From the NCBI GenBank assembly GCA_023091735.1, contig JALKBU010000116.1, positions 1 through 64,000 on the forward strand: DNA of 64,000 nucleotides, read 5' to 3'. Position 1 is the first letter of the stretch. Each line of letters opens with the position of its first letter. Made by a program: the position numbers and the translations under genes. A model generated the notes under the pieces. It saw only the letters and a program-made list of their open reading frames with translations, searched no databases and was not told the DNA's origin. The DNA is from Trichomonas tenax. Taxonomy: Eukaryota; Parabasalia; Trichomonadida; Trichomonadidae. Positions 20,101-28,090 of this stretch are shown here, in pieces.

Positions 20101-20965
20101 ATACGTCTAAGGACTTTGCTATAATTGCTCTGATTTCTGTTGTTGTATGTGACTTTGGGATGATAAAATTAGTAATGAAAGATTTGCCACCATATACAAC
20201 AGCAGTCCTTGTCTCTATTTTCTTGTTAAGAAATTTGGTGTTTCCCTGATAAATAGACAATATATCATATGCTTGCTCGTACTTTTTGTATTGCTTGAGA
20301 AATAGTTTGCAAATCGCATTCAACTTGAAAAAATAGCTAAGCGTCAGGTCGTTGGACCTTGGTGCTGTAAATTTAGGCAGTGTTGTTGCACATAAGGATG
20401 TTAATTGCATAATTGAATTTGACATGATTTTATTGAAATTCTCGTATGTAAGTCTTTGAGTAAATTCAGATAATAAGCTAAAAGGCGGATTTGACAAGTT
20501 ATTTGAATATTTTTTTGTTTCATAATTAAATAAATACTCAAATAATGGAATTGATTTCGGTAAAAATCTACCTAGTTCTATAAGTATTTTCATAACATCT
20601 TCATCGTCGGTCTCATAGAGCTTCACGAGCAAGTATTTGGTAAATTTTTTACAATTTTCTTCCTGAGTAGCATATGATGTTTCAAATAAACTGCTAATGG
20701 ATATTAGACCTGACGCGTGTAGATAGATCACTTTATCATATAATTGATGATAATAAGAATCAAAAAATTGAAGGAAACATGCGGTTCTAAAGTTTTCTGA
20801 TATAATGCATAGTTTTTTGAAGTATTCTGGGTCGTTTTCAGCAAGTTGTTTCAAAAGGTCGTTCCGTTTGATTGCATTATACAAAAATTGGGATGTTGTG
20901 TGATTTATCTCATCCTCGTCCTTCACATCCAACATCTGCAGCAGCTTTGGCGTAAAATTTGTCAT
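17195..20965 (-). CDS. Ubiquitin-specific protease (USP, peptidase family C19)
   Basis: A 1256-residue deubiquitinase that would hydrolyse isopeptide bonds between ubiquitin and substrate lysines. The catalytic cysteine box reads LKNLSNICFMNSVLIFL, with the nucleophile at Cys680; the histidine box is GKSQHYITTQRT with His875, followed by FGWIDYNG and RFVENS. Deviations from consensus (SNIC for GNTC, MNSVL) show a divergent member. The long N-terminal part is helical, resembling the solenoid arms of large USPs such as USP9X/USP34, and includes a ubiquitin-like patch (ITNFIIPKSHTTTEIRAIIAKSLDV). The C-terminal 350 residues are also helical. The gene lies convergent with the LRR gene, 56 bases apart. 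There is no clear TCACTTTT upstream, only TGACAAGTAAA-like variants around 21060. Confidence 0.88.
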   Translation of the reverse strand: MTNFTPKLLQMLDVKDEDEINHTTSQFLYNAIKRNDLLKQLAENDPEYFKKLCIISENFRTACFLQFFDSYYHQLYDKVIYLHASGLISISSLFETSYATQEENCKKFTKYLLVKLYETDDEDVMKILIELGRFLPKSIPLFEYLFNYETKKYSNNLSNPPFSLLSEFTQRLTYENFNKIMSNSIMQLTSLCATTLPKFTAPRSNDLTLSYFFKLNAICKLFLKQYKKYEQAYDILSIYQGNTKFLNKKIETRTAVVYGGKSFITNFIIPKSHTTTEIRAIIAKSLDVSEKILVLQDFQDMIFLLAGAPGNPGQLNEETIQITLLPYCFLKGVRELLDYLPLYTKDIFNCIDDINKAYNELLKKCKELKAGWEEIEDVYQSPGTYYYLESVRNEVLNPESIPLNWINGKTNIFAYKHLKDSFVKVAMRKEYQKFMPNIIFNWLKSMKDEDVGQETDLVKGIKGAFQEIYNSFEVKLKNFSNSVYAKNGLQIAQKEMQALPYNSHYQLIEDCQTPNKWELLRYIHEVMLKIGNPEIFKLYTFLIKNINFENKNESFKRSIWDMFPTIINQFKLHFSNKYEYEFYISTLCFTYQKIDYESEFRTFLRTGKQPPGAGFNIAVENLINTFYESKSMKNQQAIFNFLTGYSIPLPPKVLLQIIENDQKPFQLCVTSGLKNLSNICFMNSVLIFLAHNHYLVDALDLYIQKKQPNYERYIPLKDVFHQILYYSQKSIDTDNFINNYNKTIDSPKHAIDIKSKKDISDFIVVLMRWLPDSARKSMEFNFTTESGAKGKQTLFELTDSDVQGFFDGMAQDNKIFKVPRFIMTRLNNYQHYEFNKLLANKIVITEKVLRRGVVQEKKKEYVINSITRFIGKSQHYITTQRTSFGWIDYNGERTRFVENSRIANLFSGNSDDNNFSDFPNGSPSLITFINSDAVNTMPALTDFQPANNIRCFCNYKQIKPSCWIMLLDNEESIERILKGTSTGIDNILDIINNFNPKNILARLKIVPRVIQEIENYGFPKSELADLYKLVLSLALDNNFAIRPTEKLINAIKFSNYSNLLSKINNRMIPHDLINNKIENFIANMHEIIRFIPLLIENKDRDSLNILQRNFESVADQPKIVKNILQLIKVFFKNNAIKAEHLRDEVFSPLVNHAIKSILSNEKKNELLFWFEPLEENKAFLGYFKALLDENVSVGNAIKMVQTYGSRCLQFCVLQYLVSYNSGLGNFITADDGNWLISKRSENKLFRDLASAYIQRK

Positions 20966-21542
20966 TGTATACTGCGAGATACTGGTGGATAATTAAGTAC
21001 TGATCAAAACCCCCCTGTTTCTGAGGTGTTTCAATATACATTTTCGAAGTTTTATTTCTGACAAGTAAAGTGCGAAATGTTGTGTAAAGTGAAATTTATT
21101 AAAACTTGTTAAAATATATAGCTTTTATTTAAAGCACAACATGTTGAGTATATAGCCAAGTTTTGGATGAAATATTTTACAAATTACGAAAATGCCAAAT
21201 TTTTATTGGAAATTTAAAGAAGACATATCATAATCGACTAAAATCTACCATAGAACTGTTTTGCGTGTCACTCTGTAAAGTGTCGGATTGTCAGATTTTT
21301 GGTATTGAAAAATAGTCAAAAAAAAAAAAAGGATTAAAATAAATTCATTTTGTCAAGTAAAATAATATTTGCCAAATAAATAGATCACTCTCAAATCAAA
21401 TTAAGAAATTAATTTTCGATTTGCTAATCAAGAATATGAACAACTGCATTCAAGATTATTTTGTTATGCTGTGCATATGTCAAGATAATATAGATGTGAT
21501 TGATTAGCTGGCGGATTGATGTGTTATAAAAAAACATAACTT
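20966..21542. other. Intergenic, AT-rich
   Basis: Upstream region of the USP gene and 3' flank of the ankyrin gene. It contains an A-run near 21319, GACAAGTAAAGTG near 21060 and a repeated GTAAAGTG string. No gene. Confidence 0.4.
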
Positions 21543-22715
21543 CTAAAAGTATTTAGTATAGAGTTGTTGGATCTCTCTCTTGCGGTGCTTTCTCATGAAT
21601 TCACGTATAGTCATATCTTTCTTTGTACTAAGATGTACAGTTGAATCAGCATCATTTTTAAGCAAGAAATCAACGATAAGTGGTGAAGGACTGAAGCTAA
21701 CTAAGAAAATTTCGAGGAGTGATGGTTTTCCAGGTGCATGGAAATTGACGTTAAGGCCATTCTGGATGAGAAGCTCTAATATTTGAAGACATATTTGCTC
21801 ATCTTTCGGGCCTGTAATAACCATGTCATTTGGACCTATGAGATCATTCTCATCAAGTCTATTAACATCGATACCTCGTTCAAGAACCATCGCTGCAATT
21901 TCAACATCCTTGCATATGCATATCCAATGAACAGCGGCCTTAGCCTTGATTTGTTTAGGAATATCAATTTTGCGCATATGTTGTAAAAGGAATTTAATTA
22001 CATCTTTAACTTGATAGAAGCATGCGTAATATAGTGCATTTTTGTGTTCTGATGTCACATGGTCAATGTCGCAAACGTCGATTAGCAATGGAATTGCATC
22101 ATAATAACGATTTATAATTGCATTCATAATTGGTGTTTTATCTTCAGAATGAAGACTGGGTGTTGCAGAAGCACTAATTAAGAACTTTAAACACTCAGAT
22201 TTACTTTTTTTGATTAAAGCTTCGATGCAAGCATTGAATAAAACTGGACATTTCTTTGCAAATACGCAATAATCAAAACCGTAGTGAGCCATTGCTTCAA
22301 TAACTTCTATATTTCCGCCGTAACATGCATTATAACAAAGATTCAATTCTTTTGATTGCGCAATATTGAAATTTGATAAAATCCAGTCATCAGATGCATT
22401 GTGTGAATCATAGTAAGTAAGAATATATGAAAAAACGTCAATTGAGCCGCCTTTTGCAGCACAATTCAATGGCTTTAAGCCAATTTTATCGACAACATCA
22501 ATTGAAAAGTTGTGGTTTTGTCTAAGATATAGGAAGCATTCCAAACTGTTGGAATACGCTGCAACATGGAGAAGCGTAAGTCCTATTGCATCATTATAAG
22601 TGTTTGACGGTATATCGTAGATGTTGCTCTTCGAGATATAGCAGCCTACGTCTTTTAACCGTTTGACATCATTTCTGCAAACAATCTTTACAATTTCATC
22701 CTTTGAAGGTTCCAT
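21543..22715 (-). CDS. Ankyrin-repeat protein
   Basis: A 390-residue protein with at least six ankyrin-type repeats: GLTLLHVAAYSNSLECFLYL, DKIGLKPLNCAAKGGSIDVF, ELNLCYNACYGGNIEVIEAM, DKTPIMNAIINRYYDAIPLL, HKNALYYACFYQVKDVIKFL and ERGIDVNRLDENDLIGPND. Ankyrins bind partner proteins; the partner is unknown. There is no membrane segment or signal peptide. Unlike the broken copy at 3884-4656, it is intact and lacks the N-terminal DUF3447-like module. The start at 22715 is supported by a TCACTTTT initiator at 22749-22756. A mariner-like element begins only about 60 bases upstream of the ATG. Confidence 0.85.
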   Translation of the reverse strand: MEPSKDEIVKIVCRNDVKRLKDVGCYISKSNIYDIPSNTYNDAIGLTLLHVAAYSNSLECFLYLRQNHNFSIDVVDKIGLKPLNCAAKGGSIDVFSYILTYYDSHNASDDWILSNFNIAQSKELNLCYNACYGGNIEVIEAMAHYGFDYCVFAKKCPVLFNACIEALIKKSKSECLKFLISASATPSLHSEDKTPIMNAIINRYYDAIPLLIDVCDIDHVTSEHKNALYYACFYQVKDVIKFLLQHMRKIDIPKQIKAKAAVHWICICKDVEIAAMVLERGIDVNRLDENDLIGPNDMVITGPKDEQICLQILELLIQNGLNVNFHAPGKPSLLEIFLVSFSPSPLIVDFLLKNDADSTVHLSTKKDMTIREFMRKHRKREIQQLYTKYF

Positions 22716-22748
22716 AATTTTTTTAAGAATTTTGTCAACCTAAATTTT

Positions 22749-22756
22749 AAAAGTGA
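22749..22756 (-). promoter_or_regulatory. Initiator TCACTTTT
   Basis: Minus-strand TCACTTTT about 34 bases upstream of the ankyrin ATG at 22715, a somewhat long spacing for this window. Confidence 0.5.
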
Positions 22757-22777
22757 CATCAATATTATGAACATATA

Positions 22778-23495
22778 CAGTGGCACGAAAAACCCGTCTA
22801 ACGCGTTGCAAACCCTTCTCCTATTGTAAACTATAGAATATACTGCCGTTTAAAATTACCATTGGATCTAAGCATCTAAAGATAGCTTTTCTGCTGGAAA
22901 TGTACTTGTTGGCATTGCATTCCACAATACTAAAACAATCTGTGCAAGGTTAGGAATCGTTGTGATGCTTTATATTCAACTTCAAAAAGAAAAATATTTC
23001 CTCATTCGCAAATTTGTATTGTATTTTCACATAAATACCACGGAAATACACTGTATATCTCAAGAAATACTCAATCATTACAAAATTAGTGCTTTTATTG
23101 CATTATGTTATATTAAATAATTTTTTTCACAACAGTGTAATGAATAATAGGATTTTACGAGCATAGCAAGGAAGTGCATAAACTACAGTAGATAAATGAT
23201 CCATTATTGTTGCCAAATGATAAGTTTTTGGAACCTAAAATTTGATGACGCGCATATTAGCACGAAACGTAGTAAAACAATAATGTAGTTAGTTGCAAGT
23301 AACCATTAGATAGTTAAAAATACAAATAAAAGAAAAAGTCGATGAGTATCAAATAAAATATTTTAGTATTATTTTACTTAATTTCACTCTTATGGTTCCC
23401 TCCATTCCGAAGCAAGTCTTGCATTGCGATTTTAATGCGTAAAAAAAGCAGTTAGACAGGTTTGCAACGTGAAAGAGGGGTTTTTCTTGGGACTG
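22778..23495. mobile_element. Tc1/mariner-like non-autonomous element (718 bp)
   Basis: The ends are inverted repeats of about 40 bases: left CAGTGGCACGAAAAACCC, right (reversed) CAGTCCCAAGAAAAACCC, each followed by a TCT and then CGTTGCAAACC. Both ends start CAGT and are flanked by TA (22776-22777 and 23496-23497), the target-site duplication of the Tc1/mariner superfamily. The interior shows no transposase frame, so it is a MITE-like or decayed copy. It sits in the promoter region of the ankyrin gene. Confidence 0.75.
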
Positions 23496-24204
23496 TATTT
23501 CAAATTTTTCAAATATAGCACCTACACGTTACATATATTGTGCTTCTAAAATATCAAGGCTAGATTTTGTAGCCGTGAGCAAAATCACCACAGAAGTGAT
23601 CAAACCCTAAATACTATTAAAATATACATAAGGCTACTCTAGAATTAGTTACTTCATATTAGAACTAATGTAAAAACTCACTTTCATTTTATATATAACT
23701 TTTATATTTGAATTGAAATCACTGATAAGCTTAATACTAGATGCCAATGAAGAAAACATCAATGTTTTATAGCCATCATGCAACCATGTTGTTTAATTTA
23801 TTAATGAAGAAAATTCTTTCAAATATTTGATTAGAAACTCAAAAGAAACTTCATCCTCGTTATATTTAAGCATAACCTCGTGTAATGTATATTTTCATTA
23901 CTTTACAAATAAAGATATGTGATTAAAGTTAAATAGAGTAAATTCATTTCTTTCCACATCGATAAATTCTTGCAGTGTATTGTCTTTTAATTAACAATAT
24001 GTGGTATTTTAATGGACAAACATGGACAATCGTATTATCTGCAATATGAATTGGAAATATTGTGTTATAATGTGTTGTGGCTTATTTATAGGTTTATTTT
24101 CTATAGAAAAGCTATTTTCTGTTGAGTTAATGGTCAATATTGCGTTTATAAGTCCAAAAATCGAAAACAAAATGATAATAAAAAGTGACAGATTTTAAAG
24201 AATT

Positions 24205-25830
24205 ATGAGTAAAAATACAATATTATTTGATCAAGAAGAGTCAAAATACTCCACAACAGAACCAGTCAGACCGGCCCCATCGAAAACATACGAACCATTG
24301 CAAATAGAAAACTCAATTGCGACAATTGCAGAGTTTCACAAGCCAAAAGTAATTTTTTCGCATTTTTCATTTATACGACGTATCTGGGAGTATGCACTAT
24401 TGATTATCAGTGTATTGCCAACATTTGAAATTCCATTTTTCTCGATATTTATTTACGATTTTAAAACGGCGATTTATTGGCCTTTTATGATACTCGATAT
24501 TGTATTTATTGTCGATTTGTATGTAGTTTTAAGTACATCTTTCGTTTCACATGGCGTTATTGTTAGTGATAAAAGAAGAATATTTCAATTATATGGATTA
24601 AAATCATTTATATTCCATGTAATTGCATCTATTCCTGCATGGTGGATAGGTGTATTCATGAATAGCAAAACTGCATACATTATCCTCTCGATGCTCAAGT
24701 TATTCAGAATTAATCGCTGCATGATTGCTCTACACACCACAAAAAGCAACCTTGTGTACTATTCGTGGTTCACTGCACTTCTTCCACTTGTTATTTGCTT
24801 CCTTTTCGTTGTTCATCTATTTGCATGCATTTTCTATCTTTCTGCGTTTTTGTCCAACAGCACAGAAACATGGATCAATATTTTAAGATGGTCTTATCTC
24901 ACACCACCTCAGCTATATGTTACATCAATTTATTTTGTTCTCACTACTATTTTCGGCATTGGTTATGGTGACCTTACTCCTCAGGCATCATGTGAAGTTA
25001 TGGTTGTTATTCCTATCCAGCTAATTGGTGTTACAGCTAATTTACTCATTGTCGCTAAGTTGGTCGAGTTGTCTTTGACTGGCCCTGATAAATCCTTTGT
25101 TAGAGAAACTCGTGAGTTTAGAGATTATTTGTCATTCAAGAGAATACCAAAGGATATTCTTGAAGAAGCAACAAATTATTTCCAGATGAGATATGATGAA
25201 TCAAAAGGAGCTGATGAACCATCTCAAGTTCTTAAGTATTTGCCAGAAACACTTAGAACATCACTCGTTCTCGATCAATGCCGTTATTCAATGATGCAAG
25301 TTGATCTCTTTAGAGTTGCTTCACAAAACTTTTTAACATCAATATCAAAAATGCTTTCACCGCGTGCATTCATTCCAGGAGAAACGATCATTAAGCAGGG
25401 CGATATAGTACCAGAGCTGCTTATGCTTAATTCAGGTAGCATTCAGATCTTAGTCGATAACATAGAGATATCGAGACCAGAATTCAATGACGGACTTGTT
25501 TTCGGTGAAATTGAGCTATTTCTTGATAAACCACGCGAAGCAACAATAAAAGCAATATCGCACGTCAGCGGCTGGTCATTAACTAGATTACAGATCCAAA
25601 TGGTTGTTGCTTATCAAGCAGATTTAAGAAGAGAAATTAATTCGATAGCTAAAATGATTTATCCACAGCATGTTAAAGAGATTAAGAACATAATCAGTGT
25701 GCAGACACTTGAAAGCGTATTGAAAGATGCATCAGACACAGAATCAAGTTATTCTGATTCTGATTTATTCCTTGGAACAAAGATTATGACTTCATCATCA
25801 GATGATGATACATCATTCGAACTTATGTAA
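24205..25830 (+). CDS. Cyclic-nucleotide-binding-domain potassium channel (CNG/HCN/EAG-like)
   Basis: A 541-residue channel subunit. Six hydrophobic segments span about residues 60-290; the pore helix and selectivity filter read TTIFGIGYGDLTP with GYGD at residues 253-256, the potassium signature. The S4-like segment (MLKLFRINRCM) has few regularly spaced basic residues, so voltage sensing may be weak. After an S6 and C-linker, a cyclic-nucleotide-binding domain occupies about residues 385-465, with the phosphate-binding cassette FGEIELFLDKPREATIKA keeping the key Glu and Arg. The C-terminal tail is serine/aspartate rich. It would gate K+ flux at the plasma membrane in response to cAMP or cGMP. 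The start at 24205 is the first ATG; no forward TCACTTTT precedes it. Confidence 0.92.
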   Translation: MSKNTILFDQEESKYSTTEPVRPAPSKTYEPLQIENSIATIAEFHKPKVIFSHFSFIRRIWEYALLIISVLPTFEIPFFSIFIYDFKTAIYWPFMILDIVFIVDLYVVLSTSFVSHGVIVSDKRRIFQLYGLKSFIFHVIASIPAWWIGVFMNSKTAYIILSMLKLFRINRCMIALHTTKSNLVYYSWFTALLPLVICFLFVVHLFACIFYLSAFLSNSTETWINILRWSYLTPPQLYVTSIYFVLTTIFGIGYGDLTPQASCEVMVVIPIQLIGVTANLLIVAKLVELSLTGPDKSFVRETREFRDYLSFKRIPKDILEEATNYFQMRYDESKGADEPSQVLKYLPETLRTSLVLDQCRYSMMQVDLFRVASQNFLTSISKMLSPRAFIPGETIIKQGDIVPELLMLNSGSIQILVDNIEISRPEFNDGLVFGEIELFLDKPREATIKAISHVSGWSLTRLQIQMVVAYQADLRREINSIAKMIYPQHVKEIKNIISVQTLESVLKDASDTESSYSDSDLFLGTKIMTSSSDDDTSFELM

Positions 25831-26178
25831 TGTTATTTGTATATATTTTGTGTTTATATAATAAAGATATATTTTTGAAAAATCGAATAATGGATTAAAC
25901 AATATTCTTATCAAAACATGTAACATAATCGAGAAAATTGGGATATAAATCAAATAAAATACATATGTTATCTGTTATAATATTATTTGATATAGTGTTA
26001 TCAAATTTTAACGGTAAAATTTGAGGTAGAAACTTTGTATTTTTGGAGGAAATTATGATTTCAGATGATTTATTAGGATTATTTAATCAAAATCTAAAAT
26101 GATATTTCCAGATATGAATTAAAATAAAAAGTTTGTAATTCGTAATGAAGATTTTATTTCGACCAACATTACTCATGT
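25831..26178. other. Intergenic between convergent genes
   Basis: AT-rich 3' flank of the channel gene, with AATAAAG about 30 bases after its stop. No gene seen. Confidence 0.4.
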
Positions 26179-26334
26179 TTAGATGTTCATCTTCCTCCTG
26201 CGCCAGTGGCGGGTGAGTGGGTTACGGATGTGGCGAACGCCAGTCATTTGGCGGATGAACTGTGGCATTGGGCGGTTAACCTTCATTGCCTTGCAAAGAA
26301 TGCGCTTTGTACGGAGCGTCTTGTGTGCGGCCAT
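26179..26334 (-). CDS. RPL39: Large-subunit ribosomal protein eL39
   Basis: This 51-residue basic protein matches eL39 throughout: AAHKTLRTKRILCKAMK, then NRPMPQFIRQMTG and the end RHWRRRKMNI. In ribosomes it lines the peptide exit tunnel. The frame is open to an ATG at 26409 that would add 25 residues, but eL39 is universally about 51 residues and begins at this methionine. A CCTTT element (26341-26345) lies just upstream of the ATG at 26334, so the transcript probably begins inside the apparent extension. GGCGGTT lies at 26362-26368, as in the eL31 gene nearby. Further up, TGACATGTAAA lies at about 26420-26430. Confidence 0.95.
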   Translation of the reverse strand: MAAHKTLRTKRILCKAMKVNRPMPQFIRQMTGVRHIRNPLTRHWRRRKMNI

Positions 26335-26340
26335 CTGAGG

Positions 26341-26368
26341 AAAGGGTTGACCAAGCCGTAAAACCGCC
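26341..26368 (-). promoter_or_regulatory. Ribosomal-type core promoter: GGCGGTT and CCTTT
   Basis: On the minus strand GGCGGTT (26362-26368) is followed 16 bases later by CCTTT (26341-26345), which ends 6 bases before the eL39 ATG. CCTTT resembles the trichomonad M5 element, reported to overlap transcription starts in genes without an initiator. The eL31 promoter has the same order. Confidence 0.55.
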
Positions 26369-27189
26369 ACTTTTCTGTTGAAAACGATTATTTCTCTACT
26401 ATCTGCCATGTAGATATTTACATGTCAATAAATATAATTCGTTGCATTTTCTCGCAATTGGGTTATTATATATAATACTAAACTTGATCCATACCAAAAT
26501 CTACTTGATCATTATATATGTTCAAATTTTGAAGTAAAAAGACGCATCTTTCAGGAACAAAACATATTTATAAAACTAGATCAAAATGGCTTGAATACCA
26601 AATGGAAAAACGAACTATGGTAACTTAATATATAAATCATTAATATTTGTCCTAAAATACAGAGATTTTACTATGAAATCTCAAGAATGGTTAGTTCTAA
26701 AAGAAAAAATATGACATGTAAATAATTCAAAATCTGACATTCATGAATGGCAAATATCATGTTTCCACTAATTTCACTGTGTGGACATAGAAAATAAGTA
26801 GTACCATAGCTTCTAAAGCTCTTCATGTTGCTATATTTTATATATTTTCATATATATAGCAAAACATTTTGTTTGAATAAAGATTTACATAATTGTTTAT
26901 TTATCTACTAAAAATAGAAAGCCTGTGATAAGTATATTGATATATATATAACTCTAGTATTCTTATTTTCAGAAAGAATTATAAATATATTAAAGCTATT
27001 ATGTTACATGGCTTTGCGTTTGCTTATTTCTTATCAACGTATATGTATCCATCATGAAGAGATTGCTTGTTATTGAGTTTTATAATTTTGATATTTTCAA
27101 ATCTCAATATCTATGCACAAAAACATAATTAATATAAAGTACATGGAATATGCTATATAAACATGAGAGAAAAATGCAAAATTTTGTCT

Positions 27190-27213
27190 GGCGGTTAGAA
27201 ATGGCCGGCCTTT
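27190..27213 (+). promoter_or_regulatory. Ribosomal-type core promoter: GGCGGTT and CCTTT
   Basis: GGCGGTT at 27190-27196 and CCTTT at 27209-27213, three bases before the eL31 ATG. An upstream ATG (27201) would give only four codons before TGA; transcription starting at CCTTT would exclude it. Confidence 0.55.
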
Positions 27214-27216
27214 GAG

Positions 27217-27549
27217 ATGACGAAGGAACTTGCTCCAGCTAAGATTGAAACAACAATCCACCTCCAGAAGGCTGTCCACGACACACGCCGCAGATTCCGT
27301 GCTGAGAAGGCCATCAAGGTCATCACGGCCGCCGGCCAGAAGATGATGCACACTGATGTCGTTAAGATCGACCCAGAACTTAACTCCCGCATCTGGATCC
27401 ACGGCAAGAACTGCCCACCAGCTCGCGTCCGTGTCGTTTTCGAGCGTAAGGCAGACGAGGAAGATGCTGAGAAGATGATCACCATTGCTTCTTACAAGAA
27501 TGTTGCATCATTCAACGGCCTCCAGACAACAAAGGTTGTTGATCAGTAA
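27217..27549 (+). CDS. RPL31: Large-subunit ribosomal protein eL31
   Basis: A 110-residue protein of the eL31 family: TIHLQKAVHDTRRRFRAEKA, then VVKIDPELNSRIWIHGKN, PARVRVVFERK and, at the end, SFNGLQTTKVVDQ, which parallels the FKNLQTVNVDE end of other eL31 proteins. eL31 lies on the outer rim of the exit tunnel. Length fits the family (about 110-125 residues). Codon use is strongly C-ending (AAG, GTC, ATC), in contrast with the AT-rich surroundings, as expected for high expression. The promoter is CCTTT/GGCGGTT, not the TCACTTTT type. Confidence 0.95.
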   Translation: MTKELAPAKIETTIHLQKAVHDTRRRFRAEKAIKVITAAGQKMMHTDVVKIDPELNSRIWIHGKNCPPARVRVVFERKADEEDAEKMITIASYKNVASFNGLQTTKVVDQ

Positions 27550-28090
27550 ATTCTTCTTTTATATTTTGAAAATAATCGAAATCAAGATATTTAAAATCTC
27601 GAACAAAAGAACAATTTATAAAAAATATACATACCCCTATTTTTATCTAACTATGTATTACCTTTTTTTGAAAAGGAGATCATGGAATTGTATTCATCAG
27701 GAATAACTATATCTATTGCCACAACTCCGTTGTCTGAATATAATATTTATTAATAAAATATTCAGTGTTATTAAGATTATATTCATGATTCATTGTTAAT
27801 ATCTTTGAGCTTATTAAAAGTTGTATGTCATCTGCACGACATGCATCATTTAAATAACAATATTCATGAAGATGAAAAATATTTTAGACATAATGCATTT
27901 CCTTTCATAACTAGAATGCCATAGTATAGTGTGTTATGTACTATAACCTATACAAGCTTTATATGAATAATATAAAATCTCCAAAATATATATTCCTTAA
28001 ATTTTCATTTGGAAATGGAAAATCGTGCATTCCTAATGGATCTTTGACTATTTGTATTGTTAAAAAGGTCATTTTATATTAAAGAAAAAG
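27550..28090. other. Intergenic, AT-rich
   Basis: 3' flank of eL31 and upstream region of the VPS9-like gene. The TCATTTT initiator of the latter is at 28069-28075. Nothing else recognised. Confidence 0.4.
28069..28075 (+). promoter_or_regulatory. Initiator TCATTTT
   Basis: Matches TCAYTW and lies 15 bases before the ATG at 28091. Confidence 0.5.

Larger units (their letters stand above)
22716..24204. other. Divergent intergenic region with an inserted element
   Basis: Separates the ankyrin gene from the channel gene. It contains the inverted-repeat element 22778-23495; the rest is AT-rich. Immediately before the channel ATG lies AAAAAGTGACA, the initiator string in reverse orientation. Confidence 0.4.
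26335..27216. other. Divergent intergenic region between two ribosomal protein genes
   Basis: About 880 bases of AT-rich DNA between eL39 (minus) and eL31 (plus). Promoter elements occur at both ends (26341-26368 and 27190-27213). GACATGTAAA copies occur near 26422 and 26713. No further gene seen. Confidence 0.45.

Noticed and set aside
26335..26409. 25-residue N-terminal extension of eL39
   Set aside because: eL39 is about 51 residues in all eukaryotes and the CCTTT promoter element lies inside the putative extension.
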